Shown: in pieces, positions 1-9,253 of the stretch
Numbering within the stretch: position 1 is the stretch's first letter
Layout of the letters: every line of letters begins with the position of its first letter
From: Trichodesmium sp. MAG_R03
GTDB taxonomy: Bacteria; Cyanobacteriota; Cyanobacteriia; Cyanobacteriales; Microcoleaceae
Direction of reading: 5' to 3'
Length of the DNA: 45,706 nt
Assembly: GCA_023356535.1 (NCBI GenBank)
Contig: JAKQYF010000012.1
Span: 1-45,706 of the forward strand
Notes under the pieces: model-generated
The model's database searches: none
The model's input: only the letters and a program-made list of their open reading frames with translations
Told to the model about the DNA's origin: nothing
Translations under genes and position numbers: made by a program

Positions 1-521
1 CAATTGAAGATCCTGAGAAATATCCCACGGTAAATAAAGATTCCCTACTACGGTCAAGTTTAGCTCTGGCTGGAGTTAAAGAGGAAAAAATAGAAGGAGA
101 TAATGGTTTTTTGACTGCTTTGGAAGCCACAGGATTGAATTTGCTAGGCACAGAGCTAGTGGTATTATCCGCCTGTGACACAGGGTTGGGGGGAATTAGT
201 CCAGGAGAGGGTGTTTATGGACTTAGACGAGCATTCGCGATCGCCGGTTCCCAGAGTCAAGTCATTAGTTTATGGAAAGTTGATGATCAAGGCACAAAAG
301 ACTTAATGGTCAAGTATTATCAACGGTTGTTGGATGGGAAAATAGGACGAACAGAAGCCTTAAGGCAGACTCAACTGGAGATGCTGAGGGGGGAAGCCGG
401 GGAAAAGTACAGTCATCCTTATTTTTGGGCGAGTTTTATTCCCTCTGGAAATTGGCTGCCCATTCCTCCAAGGAAAGAAAGTCAAAAATCAAAAGCAGGA
501 AATACAGATATTAAAAATTAA
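1..521 (+). CDS. CHAT domain protein, C-terminal part (5' end outside window)
   Basis: The frame is open from base 3 of the window to the stop at 519-521, so this is the 3' end of a longer gene. It encodes about 172 residues. The visible block LSACDTGLG, followed by GEGVYGLRRAF and the closing HPYFWASFIPSG, is the C-terminal half of a CHAT (caspase HetF-associated with TPRs) domain; the Cys in SACDTG is the predicted protease nucleophile. In cyanobacteria CHAT domains usually end long TPR proteins, so TPRs are expected upstream but cannot be seen. An internal TTG at 111 could be taken as a start, but the CHAT homology clearly continues upstream of it (SLLRSSLALAGV), so it is not the true start. 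Substrate unknown. Confidence 0.9.
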   Translation, partial: IEDPEKYPTVNKDSLLRSSLALAGVKEEKIEGDNGFLTALEATGLNLLGTELVVLSACDTGLGGISPGEGVYGLRRAFAIAGSQSQVISLWKVDDQGTKDLMVKYYQRLLDGKIGRTEALRQTQLEMLRGEAGEKYSHPYFWASFIPSGNWLPIPPRKESQKSKAGNTDIKN

Positions 522-853
522 ATATTCCCAGTGGGAGCATCTTGCCCGCAAGCAGTGTACCTTTGACTTCCCCCTGAGGATAAAAGGGGTGTTTACTTTT
601 GACTTCCGTCAAACAGTATAACTATGGTTTGCTGAAAAAATCTTTTAAGAAGCAGAGGAGTAGGTAGGGACATTGCATGGAACGTCCCTACAGTAGTCGG
701 ATATACTTGTCCCTTGATTTTTCTGCCATGGGAGTGCCCGAAATACGAACTTTTTCAGCCTTTTACCACCGAACTTCTGGTACTTTTTGCTAACCAAATA
801 AAACTAAAGCCTTTATACGTCAATACTTTGATAATTAATCAGCAAGCCCTAAC
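522..853. other. Intergenic stretch with a short palindromic repeat
   Basis: No gene is supported here. The only clear structure is the 28-base hairpin at 664-691. A 73-residue open frame starting near 714 has no recognisable composition and runs into the kinase gene on the other strand, so it is not called. Confidence 0.6.
664..691. repeat. Palindromic hairpin repeat
   Basis: Arms GTAGGGAC and GTCCCTAC are perfect inverted repeats around a 12-base centre. This resembles the dispersed GTAGGGAC-type short palindromes common in cyanobacterial intergenic DNA. It lies between convergent genes and could act as a bidirectional terminator, but there is no U-run to confirm that. Confidence 0.6.
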
Positions 854-3055
854 TTACAATCTCCAAATTAACATCCGACCCTCTGCACCCCCACTAACCA
901 AAGTTTTACCATCCGGACTAAACTGCACCGGATGATAACCACAAAGACTATCCAATAACCTCCCACTCTGCAAATTCCATAACTTAACTGTACCATCAAG
1001 ACTCCCACTAGCAAGAAGTTGACCATCTGGACTCATAGCAACAGACAAAACTGCACGGGAATGACCTCGAAACGTATTTACTAACTCACCCGTGCAAACA
1101 TTCCATAATTTAACCGTTTTATCCGCACCTCCACTAGCGATCGCCTCACCATCAAAACTAAAAGCAACTGAATAAACAGCCCCAAAATGTCCCCTCAATG
1201 TTCTCAGACTTTGACAACAACCTACCTGCCAAATCTTGATAGTAGCATCAGCACTGCAACTAGCAAAAATCTGATGATCATTTTGTTCTGTACAAATCTT
1301 GTTAACTTTGCTATAAGTCACACAAAAAACCCTTTCCAAATGTTCATGTAACTTGTATAGTAATTCTCCATTACGTTGATTCCAAATTTTAATCGTCTGG
1401 TCCGCACTTCCACTGGCTACAGTTTCACCATTCGGACTAATAGCCACTGAAAAAATAGCACCATCGCGATGACTATAAGGAGAACCAGAATAGCTATAAA
1501 ATCTATCTGCAATTGTTTTTTTCTGTAAATTCCAAACTAATATTGTTCTATCATCTCCAGCACTAATAATTCTTCTACCATCAGCACTAATAGCTATTCC
1601 ACAAACTTTAGCACTATGACCTAACAACTTATGCAAAAGTTGTCCTGTTTGCAAGTTCCATAACCTAATTTTTTTGTCATCACTGCCACTTACTAAAACA
1701 AAACCTTGGGGATCTATAGCTATGCTATTTACAACAGCAGTATTATCTTTAATAATTTGTACAGTTTTCCATAACTGAGAGAGTTCTAAATAGTTTCTAA
1801 TTTTTGTTTTTGTGGGAACAAAGTTAGCTTTTTTCTGTTCAAATTCTATGACATTATCAAGGAATTTAGAGTTATACTGAAAATAGTTATTATATGATGG
1901 TTTTTCTATAACCGGTCGGTAACTATCCCCATTATTACGAGATCTTTTTCTTTGCCTATAATCTCCTAATTCTACTAAATTTTTTTTATTTTTCCATGCC
2001 TCTATTTCTGCCTGCACAATTACATTAAGATGAGACTGTTTTTGTGGATTGTTTTGATATTTTTGTGATTTTTCCAAAGAGTTTTTTTCTAATAAATTCA
2101 ATTTGGAACTTTGAGGATTTTGATTACCATTTTTAGTAGACACTAGAGCAATTTCTATGAGTAACTCTGTAGCTGATTGATATCTTTCCTTGACCAAATC
2201 TTTAACTAACTTATCTAATATTTTTTCTAGACGGGAGCTAATTTTTTCCCCTTTTTTAGTTAGATGCGATCGCCAGATTAATTCTCCACTAAATGAGTCA
2301 AAAAGTTGATTTGGTGGTACTTCAGTAAGTAAATGAATACAAGTCATACCTAAACTATAAAGGTCGCTAGCTGGATATGCTTTGCCACCTCGTATTTGTT
2401 CTATTGGGGCGTATCCTAATGTACCAGTAATAGTACCTGTTGTATGGGAATTTATCTCGCTCCTTAGCTTAGAAACGCCAAAGTCTATTAATACTAATTG
2501 ATATTTTTTCCTTTCTCCCACTTCTTGTGATTTTGCCCCATTAATTCGTAATATATTTTCTGGTTTTATATCTCTATGTATTACTTGCTCTTCGTGAATA
2601 AACTTTAGTAAAGGCAATATTTCGTATAATATCTTCCAGATTTTTTGCTCACTAAATGCACCTTCCGCTTCCAATTCTTGTAAGAGGTTTCTTCCAGTAA
2701 TTAATTCTTCTACTAAGTAGAGGTTTTCATCTTCTTCAAAATAAGCATAAAAAGTAGGAATTTGAGGATGTTCACCTAATTTTAGTAATTGTTTTGCCTC
2801 TCTTTTAAACAATTCGGAAGCTTTTTTAGTCGAAAGCAAATTGTGATTGTGTGGAGAAAATTGTTTGATAACACAAGGGGCATTAAATCTATCTAAATCT
2901 ACTGCTAATAAAGTTCTGCCAAAGCTGCCATTACCAATAGGTTTTATCCCTTGATAATGTTCTCGTAGTAACAACTTAGAACCGCAAGTTTGGCAAAAGC
3001 TAACATCCTTGGGATTCTGAGGCTGTTGACAATGTAAGTTAAAGCAATAGCTCAT
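854..3055 (-). CDS. Zinc-ribbon Ser/Thr protein kinase with C-terminal WD40 repeats
   Basis: A 733-residue protein with three parts. Residues 4-24 hold a zinc ribbon (C4, C9, C21, C24). Residues about 35-310 are a Hanks-type kinase: glycine loop GNGSFG at 41-46, ATP lysine K64, catalytic HRDIKPEN at 160-167 and DFG at 191-193, all intact. After a low-complexity, Lys/Asn-rich linker (about 310-435), six to seven WD40 repeats fill the C-terminus, with repeated blades such as ASGSADQTIKIWN. This is the common cyanobacterial STK-WD40 architecture, thought to couple scaffold binding to protein phosphorylation; the target is unknown. No transmembrane segment is evident. The gene is convergent with the CHAT gene. 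No strong ribosome binding site precedes the ATG. Confidence 0.93.
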   Translation of the reverse strand: MSYCFNLHCQQPQNPKDVSFCQTCGSKLLLREHYQGIKPIGNGSFGRTLLAVDLDRFNAPCVIKQFSPHNHNLLSTKKASELFKREAKQLLKLGEHPQIPTFYAYFEEDENLYLVEELITGRNLLQELEAEGAFSEQKIWKILYEILPLLKFIHEEQVIHRDIKPENILRINGAKSQEVGERKKYQLVLIDFGVSKLRSEINSHTTGTITGTLGYAPIEQIRGGKAYPASDLYSLGMTCIHLLTEVPPNQLFDSFSGELIWRSHLTKKGEKISSRLEKILDKLVKDLVKERYQSATELLIEIALVSTKNGNQNPQSSKLNLLEKNSLEKSQKYQNNPQKQSHLNVIVQAEIEAWKNKKNLVELGDYRQRKRSRNNGDSYRPVIEKPSYNNYFQYNSKFLDNVIEFEQKKANFVPTKTKIRNYLELSQLWKTVQIIKDNTAVVNSIAIDPQGFVLVSGSDDKKIRLWNLQTGQLLHKLLGHSAKVCGIAISADGRRIISAGDDRTILVWNLQKKTIADRFYSYSGSPYSHRDGAIFSVAISPNGETVASGSADQTIKIWNQRNGELLYKLHEHLERVFCVTYSKVNKICTEQNDHQIFASCSADATIKIWQVGCCQSLRTLRGHFGAVYSVAFSFDGEAIASGGADKTVKLWNVCTGELVNTFRGHSRAVLSVAMSPDGQLLASGSLDGTVKLWNLQSGRLLDSLCGYHPVQFSPDGKTLVSGGAEGRMLIWRL

Positions 3056-3297
3056 TTTTTACAGACTTAACGTGTGTACTTATTAATAAACATTTAATAA
3101 CGTAATTATGTACATCTATTCTATTGATTTTAATTTTAGATTTACATAATTTTGAGGAAATTAAATAAAAATTTAATGATTATTAGTCAACTTAGTATTG
3201 ACGGTAACAAAATACGGCGTTGGTAAATTGTTAAACTAAGCAAGCTCATTTCCAGAATAATTAATCCCTATCCCTTTATAGAACCTGCTCGTCTTCA

Positions 3298-3332
3298 GAA
3301 CCGGACGTGAGACTTTCACCTCATCTCGGCTC
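3298..3332 (-). ncRNA. Group II intron domain V (relic)
   Basis: Read on the minus strand this is a 35-base GAGCCG...CGGTTC hairpin with a GAAA-containing loop, the conserved shape of group II intron domain V. It lies just downstream of the HNH relic at 3396-3656, the normal order for a group II intron whose encoded protein precedes domains V and VI. The 5' part of the intron is absent. Confidence 0.75.
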
Positions 3333-3395
3333 CTCTCCTAAACATCCTTTTTCATAGGTACATCCTTAAAAATTCCACTTTGGACCTAATGAGTC

Positions 3396-3656
3396 TTAAG
3401 AAAAGTTTACTGCTTTCAAATCCTCCGCAGTCTTAACGTCGTGGCAGTGGTGATGTAGAAGTTGTATGTTTTTGTATGTATCTTCTCCACCTACAGACCT
3501 AGGAACGATGTGGTCAACTTCTATTCTGTCCGTTGGTCTGAAATTTAATCCGCAAGATGTGCATTTATTTTTCTGACTTTTTAATAGGTTTGCTATTCTA
3601 GTTTTTACGCCGGGATATTTACCAACTCTATTTCTCCAATAAATCCAGTCACCATC
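3396..3656 (-). pseudogene. Group II intron-encoded protein, HNH endonuclease tail (truncated)
   Basis: About 86 codons ending at TAA remain. The translation contains KCTSCGLNF, then DRIEVDHIVPRSVGG and LLHHHCHDVKTAED, which is the CxxC...HNH endonuclease domain at the C-terminus of group II intron reverse transcriptase/maturases. A stop codon lies immediately upstream in frame, and no reverse transcriptase or maturase domain is present, so the protein is a relic. Domain V of the same intron follows at 3298-3332. Confidence 0.85.
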
Positions 3657-3744
3657 CTAGGGTGATTTATTACCTCTAATCTTATGATACCCTATAAACG
3701 GGCGTTAACTTCTACTAGATATAGTGGTTCTGTGTAAGTCCTAT

Positions 3745-5472
3745 CTATTTAACTTGTTCATAAAAATTATCCAGCACTCTTTGTATATCAACTTCTGTAA
3801 GAGATTTCAGTAAATTAAAAGTAAATGGTTCTTTATTGAGATACTGTAGGTAAGACTCACTTAAATATGGTAATGACTGGGATTGATTTTGAAGATAAAC
3901 CTGAAAGAATGCTAAGCTTAATGCCTGAAGATATGGATAAGCTAAATTAGGGTCAGGACCAATTAATTTTTTTGGTAGTTCTATAGAAACAGCTTCTGTT
4001 TCTTGAATAAATGAAAAATGAGTTCCAGGTTCACTTATAACTAAATATTTTTCTGGGGTAGTTAAGCTAATAAATGGATAAATTTGCTCTGGAATTGCAG
4101 GAGCAAAGAAGTCCTCAGTGCTGGCAAAAATCATCGCAGGTACTTTAATTTTACTGAGGCCTTCATTGTCACTTCCAAATACAAGACTACTAATGGGATT
4201 AATTGCAATAACTACTTTGATTCGTTCATCTGCTAAATTGGGGGTAATTTCTGCTGCTAAATTAGTCATTTGACACTGCAATAATAGGGATAAATTTAAG
4301 ATAAATTTAGTGTCTTCAGATTGGCAATCTTTACGAAGTTGTTCTAGGTTGAGAGGAGCACCTGCAACACTTAAAGCAGTATAACCGCCAAATGATTGAC
4401 CTATTATGCCTACATTTTGAAAATTCAGCTTACCTTGCCATATAGGGTCAGAACCTATTTTTTCCTCTATTTCATCCAGCAAATACTTAATATCTAGTGG
4501 GCGATTAATAAATGCCATTCCATCTACAGGTCCGCTAAAACCTGCAAATATTTTTTCAATTTTTTCTGCATTTGAACCAATATGTTCTGGTACTATTACA
4601 GCAAAACCATGAGATGCTAAATGTTCAGCAAGATAGACAAAACTATTCATATCTGAACCTAAACCATGAGAAATAACTACCATAGGAATTAACTTATTTC
4701 CAAAAATATTAGGCAGATAGATATTTACTGGAGAAGAGCGTTCACGATTCGGATTTCTAAAGCTAAAAGATTGTTTTTTCCATATTATATTCCCCGGTCT
4801 TCTTAAATCAGGAAAACTATTAAAATTGCGTTTTTTTTCAGCCAATGCTAAATCTTCTGCTTGTCTTTGCAGTTCTGTTAAAATTATATTTTCTTCTACA
4901 AATCTTTTGTTTAACTCATTAACTAAATTGACACCTTCTTGTAATTCTATAAAAATATCTCCAGGAAATTTATTCAGTAAATTAATAATAGTTAAACCAT
5001 CTGGCTCTGCAACAGCTAACTGGAAAGATTTTTTGATAGCTTCACTACCATTTTCGTTTTCTCCAGTTTGAATAATTTCACCTAAACGTTTTAGGATATC
5101 TTTTCCTGCTGGTTCTTCCATAAAGGTTTCTACAACACTAGGATCTAAGTTGAAAGGCTTTTGCAGAAGTTCAGATACTCCTTTTTTTTGCTTTTTCAAA
5201 AGTCTTTTTAGTTCCTTTATTTCTTCTTTTAATAGTTCCGAATAAAAATTAAACTCATCTGTATATTTACCTTCTTTGGCAAAGTTTTCCAGAGATTTTA
5301 CTGGTATTTTAATTTGAAAAGATTTGAGATTAAGTTCTACTGGATCTTTGAGCTTAATATCAGGAATAGCAATTATGATTTGCTCGGCAGAAATAGCAGG
5401 AATAGGACTAAAAATAGGTGATAAGATGCTTAATCCGAGGGAAAATATTAACCTTAATAGTTGCTGTTTCAT
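3745..5472 (-). CDS. Secreted alpha/beta hydrolase with DUF1400 N-terminal domain
   Basis: A 575-residue protein. Residues 1-29 form a signal peptide (KQQLLR, then a hydrophobic stretch ending at AISA), so it is probably exported. Residues about 30-200 match the cyanobacterial DUF1400 domain (LKRLGEIIQTGENENG, AEPDGLTIINLL). The remaining part is an alpha/beta hydrolase of the dienelactone hydrolase/lipase type: oxyanion strand VVISHGLGSD, nucleophile elbow GQSFGG near residue 360, and a likely catalytic His in GTHFSF. Family members are predicted lipases or esterases; the substrate is unknown. It is the last gene before the accessory region, is convergent with nothing, and stands alone. Confidence 0.9.
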   Translation of the reverse strand: MKQQLLRLIFSLGLSILSPIFSPIPAISAEQIIIAIPDIKLKDPVELNLKSFQIKIPVKSLENFAKEGKYTDEFNFYSELLKEEIKELKRLLKKQKKGVSELLQKPFNLDPSVVETFMEEPAGKDILKRLGEIIQTGENENGSEAIKKSFQLAVAEPDGLTIINLLNKFPGDIFIELQEGVNLVNELNKRFVEENIILTELQRQAEDLALAEKKRNFNSFPDLRRPGNIIWKKQSFSFRNPNRERSSPVNIYLPNIFGNKLIPMVVISHGLGSDMNSFVYLAEHLASHGFAVIVPEHIGSNAEKIEKIFAGFSGPVDGMAFINRPLDIKYLLDEIEEKIGSDPIWQGKLNFQNVGIIGQSFGGYTALSVAGAPLNLEQLRKDCQSEDTKFILNLSLLLQCQMTNLAAEITPNLADERIKVVIAINPISSLVFGSDNEGLSKIKVPAMIFASTEDFFAPAIPEQIYPFISLTTPEKYLVISEPGTHFSFIQETEAVSIELPKKLIGPDPNLAYPYLQALSLAFFQVYLQNQSQSLPYLSESYLQYLNKEPFTFNLLKSLTEVDIQRVLDNFYEQVK

Positions 5473-5498
5473 AAATAACTCCTAAATTGGACTAAATA

Positions 5499-5598
5499 AT
5501 ATCATGTCCGGTTAAATAATTATAATAAAGTTCTTAGTCTAGCTAAAGAACTACTACACATAAAAAAAATTTTATCACTAATAATCCAGACATGATAT
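5499..5598. mobile_element. Miniature inverted-repeat element (ATATCATGTC ends)
   Basis: Ends ATATCATGTCCGG and CCAGACATGATAT are near-perfect inverted repeats about 100 bases apart around a non-coding, AT-rich core. A single end of the same type (ATCATGTCCGGTTGAGT) lies at about 42594. No transposase is present, so it is a MITE or a decayed IS end pair. The target-site duplication is not clear. Confidence 0.55.
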
Positions 5599-5677
5599 AA
5601 AGTTAAGATATTAATACCTATAATTTTGCTTGCTACAGAATGTGAATAAGGTGTTATTATAGTTTGGCACGATTAGA

Positions 5678-5820
5678 CTAACCATGAATCTCTTGAACTA
5701 CAACCAGAACTTCTGATAATAACTCTGGTGTCACTTTATCAGCCAAAGCAATGAGAACTTAAGCGCGCTCATACTCATACTGAATCTGTCCAAAAGGAAT
5801 TAAAAATGCCTTAAATTCAA
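5678..5820 (-). pseudogene. Relic of an ALADK-type tandem-repeat protein
   Basis: The minus-strand translation reads QYEYERA, a TAA stop, then VLIALADKVTPELL and SEVLVVVQEIHG before TAG. This is one unit of the 'YERAQVLxALADKLPPELLxEALxxARxI' repeat found in large cyanobacterial repeat proteins; the stop falls where the repeat normally has Gln (CAA to TAA). Only one repeat survives. Homology is from recalled family pattern, not from a search. Confidence 0.55.
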
Positions 5821-5844
5821 AAGGTGTAAGTTTTTTGAATTTAT

Positions 5845-7179
5845 TCAGCAAGCCCTAATTATTCTTAACTTAATTGGAGTTAAAATTGTATTACGACGTT
5901 TAGGAAAAATTTGACCATAATTAGTTAATTCTAATCGATGATGAGAAACAATTGTTGCTAAAGTTAATTTCATTTGATATAAAGCTATGTCTGCACCAAT
6001 ACAACCACGCATTCCTCTTCCAAAAGGTAAAAATTCAAAAGAGGAAAAACGATGTTCAATAAAACGCTCCGGTTTAAACTCCTCTGGTTGATCATAAATA
6101 TCTTCGCGATGATGTAAAATATAAGTACCAACTGTTACTAACATTCCCTTATCAAGTTGATAGCTATTAATTTCTGTTGTATTTTTAACTATTCTAGGAA
6201 TCATAAACATGGTCACAGGATATTTACGCAAAGTTTCATTACAAACTGCACTTAAATAAGGAAGATTAAACAGACTCAGAGGTTCTGGAGAATCCCCTAA
6301 GTTATTGATTTCTTCTAATAGTTTTTTTTTGATTTTACTATTACGGTAAACTTCATACCATGACCAAGCTATAGATGCTGCTGTTGATTCATTTCCTGTA
6401 AATAATAATGATAATAATTGACCTAATAATTCTTCATCATTCAGAAAATTTCCTTTCTCATCTTGAGCAGTCATTAACAGACTTAAAATATCTGTTCTTT
6501 CTTGGTTAGGATGATTGCGGCGATCGGCAATTTCCTGATAAATTAGCTGTTGTATTTTTCGCCTTTGTTGCAAAAAATTTCCCCAAGGACTTACCAATCC
6601 TAAATCTTGTTGTAGAAATTTAAAAAATAAAGGAACACCAAAAATATTAGCAGCAAATAAGCTTACCATGTTAATCATCAGTTGTTTGATTTTTTGATAG
6701 CGCTCTTGTTGATAGTTACCAAACAATAATTTAATCATTACTTGCATAGAAATTTCTTGAGCTATTTCTAATGCTGAAAACGATTGATTGAATGGTAAAT
6801 TTTCAATTAAATTATTAACTAAATTACAAATTAATTCCCCATAAGTTTTTATATGTTTTCCATGTAAAGCAGGAATTAATAATTTGCGCATTTTTTTATG
6901 ATCAGTTCCTTCTAAGATAAAAAAAGAACTATCGCCAAAAATAGCAGTTAATTCACTATCAAAAGAAGTAGTTGTCAGATCTCCTTGACAATTTTCAATA
7001 ATTTGTTTAGCGGCTGAAGGAGTATAAAATACCATTAATGGTTTACCAAAATTTATCCCTTGGGCATAAAAAGCATCTTTATAACTCGAGTAAGCCTTTT
7101 GCCAATAACTAACTGGATTAGTAATATAATTAAATCTTTGTAGCCACAAGGGAGTTTTTAATGCACAAACTTGTTTCAT
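5845..7179 (-). CDS. Cytochrome P450 (CYP110-like)
   Basis: A heme-thiolate monooxygenase of 444 residues from the chosen start. Visible motifs: I-helix FTGNESTAAS, ExxR helix ETLRKYP, PERF-type KPERFIEH, and the heme-binding loop FLPFGRGMRGCIG with the Cys ligand at residue 393. It resembles the soluble cyanobacterial CYP110 class, which oxidises fatty acids, alkanes or terpenes, but the substrate here is unknown. The start is set at the ATG at 7179 because AGGAGG lies six bases upstream of it; a longer reading from TTG at 7209 would put that ribosome binding site inside the gene. It ends the minus-strand tailoring set but is separated from the methyltransferase by about 790 bases of MITEs. 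A MITE is inserted 30 bases upstream of the start. Confidence 0.92.
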   Translation of the reverse strand: MKQVCALKTPLWLQRFNYITNPVSYWQKAYSSYKDAFYAQGINFGKPLMVFYTPSAAKQIIENCQGDLTTTSFDSELTAIFGDSSFFILEGTDHKKMRKLLIPALHGKHIKTYGELICNLVNNLIENLPFNQSFSALEIAQEISMQVMIKLLFGNYQQERYQKIKQLMINMVSLFAANIFGVPLFFKFLQQDLGLVSPWGNFLQQRRKIQQLIYQEIADRRNHPNQERTDILSLLMTAQDEKGNFLNDEELLGQLLSLLFTGNESTAASIAWSWYEVYRNSKIKKKLLEEINNLGDSPEPLSLFNLPYLSAVCNETLRKYPVTMFMIPRIVKNTTEINSYQLDKGMLVTVGTYILHHREDIYDQPEEFKPERFIEHRFSSFEFLPFGRGMRGCIGADIALYQMKLTLATIVSHHRLELTNYGQIFPKRRNTILTPIKLRIIRAC

Positions 7180-7213
7180 CCTAGACCTCCTGTAAAAGTT
7201 TAAATTCAATCAA

Positions 7214-7303
7214 CAGGACTTACATAGTGTCGCTATATGTAGTTTCTTTTTAGTAATTATTTTAAATATTTACACTACATTTATTTCCTTTGCATAAGTC
7301 CTG
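7214..7303. mobile_element. MITE, CAGGACTTACGCA family, copy 1
   Basis: The left end is CAGGACTTACATA and the right end TGCATAAGTCCTG, an inverted repeat bounding 90 bases. It is flanked by the direct repeat ATCAA at 7209-7213 and 7304-7308, a 5-base target duplication. It has no coding capacity and lies in the 5' region of the P450 gene. Confidence 0.8.
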
Positions 7304-7382
7304 ATCAATTCAAGATATAGTATTAATAATTTCATCCTCCTATTACCTATTCCCTATTCCCTGACTTCTGCAATAAGTCTAA

Positions 7383-7638
7383 GAGGCTATTTGAAAAGGG
7401 GTAGGGGTGTAGCTAATTATACTAAATACGGAACTATGAGACGAATCATCGTGATGTAAATCATGGTCTCGGAGTTTGGAGGCCAATACTCAGCCATTAA
7501 GACATGAGGGTCTATACCAATTCCACCCTTCCTAGGTGGGCTCAACTATCCAAGGCTTTTTGAGGAGAATGGAACCCTTAATCATAATTGATCCCCTGTG
7601 AGCTTTTTTACTCCCTTTCATTCTTTTCAAACAACCTC
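7383..7638. mobile_element. IS5-type non-autonomous element
   Basis: Ends GAGGCTATTTGAAAAG and (reverse complement) GAGGTTGTTTGAAAAG are inverted repeats bounding 256 bases, flanked by TAA at 7380-7382 and 7639-7641. The first 42 bases closely match the terminus of the IS5 relic ending at 36248. A 74-residue reading frame across the interior has no recognisable domain and is not called. Confidence 0.7.
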
Positions 7639-7654
7639 TAATATAAATAGGTAA

Positions 7655-7803
7655 GAAGGTATCTGTAAATAAAATGTTAAATCCTTGTGTAGAATTGGTT
7701 AGGCACAGATTAATAGTTAAACTTAAATTTTTGTGTGATTTGCTGTAACCCAGCAATAATCAATCTTACTGCAGTTCTTAATATTTATTTTATAGACACC
7801 CTC
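7655..7803 (-). mobile_element. 150-bp MITE with TAA-type target, copy 1
   Basis: A 149-base element with ends GAGGGTGTCTATAAA and GAAGGTATCTGTAAA (inverted). It is flanked by TAA at 7652-7654 and 7804-7806. The same sequence recurs in the opposite orientation at 14639-14790 and 14976-15220. It is non-coding. Confidence 0.8.
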
Positions 7804-7968
7804 TAAGCATTCAGTAGTCAGCTATCAGCTTTGTTACCTTTAAAGAAGGATGTGGCAAAAATTGAGAGTAGAACTATCTCGTTTCCTGACTTTATTTATT
7901 AAAAAGCTGTTGCATAGCATTCTTCAGGAAAAGCTGACCGCTAATAACTGAATACTTATGAATAGTAT

Positions 7969-9075
7969 TTATTTAGTAGCTACAATAATTCCACTAGGAG
8001 CCCAAAAATTACAGGGAATACATTTTATTTTTGTAAATCCTGCATCTTTTAAACATTGCTCATGATCTTTCCAAGAGTAAATCATACCACCCTCATGAGG
8101 AATAGAAACAAAATAAGATGAATCTAAGGCTCCCATCAAAGGTCCATCTTCATTATCATTACTCATCATGTTAAAAATAACAACAGAGCCACCGGGGTTA
8201 AGTGCTTCATAAGCTCGTCGTAATAAAATGGTATTTTTATCTAATGACCAAATTACTAAGACATGAATAAAGAGAAAACAATCTTGATTTTGAAGAAATT
8301 CATCTACAAAAATATTAGATTTAAATACTGTTATTCTGTCACTTAATTGGTTTTGTTCAATATTTTTTTGAGCAATTTTACAACTATCAGGAATATCCAT
8401 CAATGTAATATTTACATCGGGAAAAGCTTTGGCTAAAGCTATTGAATTTGTTGCGTCTCCACCACCAACATCTACAATATTTTTGAAGTTAGAAAAGTCA
8501 ACATTTTCAAATAGTAAAGGATTAACTAATTTTGACCATGAACCCATAAAGTTATAAAATACTTGGTCTAGTCCTGTATTTTGATGTAAACGATTATATA
8601 AATCTTCTCCTTTGCCTTCAAACCGACGTAAACCAACGTTTGTATTTTGACGTAAAGATTCTACATAATCTATACAACCACGATATACAATTTTTGCTTC
8701 AAAAAGAACTACATCATAAAATTCTTGCCAAGTTTTTTCCAGGAATAACATCTGAATTACTAGACTATTATGATATTTATTTTCAACTTTTATTAGTAAT
8801 TTTAATCCTGTTAAAGCTAACAATAAAGCTTTAGTAGGATAATCTTCAAGTTTTAATTTTGTACTAATTTCTAGAGCTGATAAATCTCCTTGATTGAATA
8901 GTAATTCAAATACACCAAGTTCACAACCAGCATAAAGATTTTGAAATGCTAAGTGGCCATGTAATAGCAAGACTAAATCATCCATTTTTAAGGAGTCTTG
9001 ATTACTATTAATTAACTGCAACGTTTGTAAATCTGTATGAACATTATGAGAAGAAATTTCTATCTTTTTCATCAT
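7969..9075 (-). CDS. SAM-dependent O-methyltransferase (family 2, acetylserotonin OMT-like)
   Basis: About 368 residues, the usual length for plant/bacterial family-2 O-methyltransferases. The N-terminal half is a winged-helix dimerisation domain (LGVFELLFNQGDLSALEIS). The C-terminal Rossmann domain carries the SAM motif VDVGGGDATNSIALA, the acidic ribose-binding strand TLMDIPD, and the later LFIHVLVIWSLD and GGSVVIFNMM. It should methylate a hydroxyl on a small molecule. The ATG at 9075 lies seven bases after AAGGA; a TTG three bases earlier is less likely. It is transcribed in the same direction as the exporter and dioxygenases upstream (175-base gap), suggesting a tailoring role in that pathway. 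Confidence 0.9.
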   Translation of the reverse strand: MMKKIEISSHNVHTDLQTLQLINSNQDSLKMDDLVLLLHGHLAFQNLYAGCELGVFELLFNQGDLSALEISTKLKLEDYPTKALLLALTGLKLLIKVENKYHNSLVIQMLFLEKTWQEFYDVVLFEAKIVYRGCIDYVESLRQNTNVGLRRFEGKGEDLYNRLHQNTGLDQVFYNFMGSWSKLVNPLLFENVDFSNFKNIVDVGGGDATNSIALAKAFPDVNITLMDIPDSCKIAQKNIEQNQLSDRITVFKSNIFVDEFLQNQDCFLFIHVLVIWSLDKNTILLRRAYEALNPGGSVVIFNMMSNDNEDGPLMGALDSSYFVSIPHEGGMIYSWKDHEQCLKDAGFTKIKCIPCNFWAPSGIIVATK

Positions 9076-9253
9076 CAAATTATCCTTGTTGATTTTGTTA
9101 TTGGTAAATTAATTTTTTGTAAGCAATCAGATATTAGCTGTCAGATATGAACAATAATAACCCTTTCTTTTATGCGACGGTTACGCAGTTACGACCCAGG
9201 AGGCTAGGTGATTAATTAATGCTTACGATTTTTTTAATCACTAAAATTTATAA

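Noticed and set aside
714-935. Plus-strand 73-residue frame
   Set aside because: The 3' half is antisense to the kinase WD40 region, and the 5' half has no recognisable features.
7532-7756. Minus-strand 74-residue frame
   Set aside because: It runs across the junction of two MITEs and shows no domain or composition of a protein gene.
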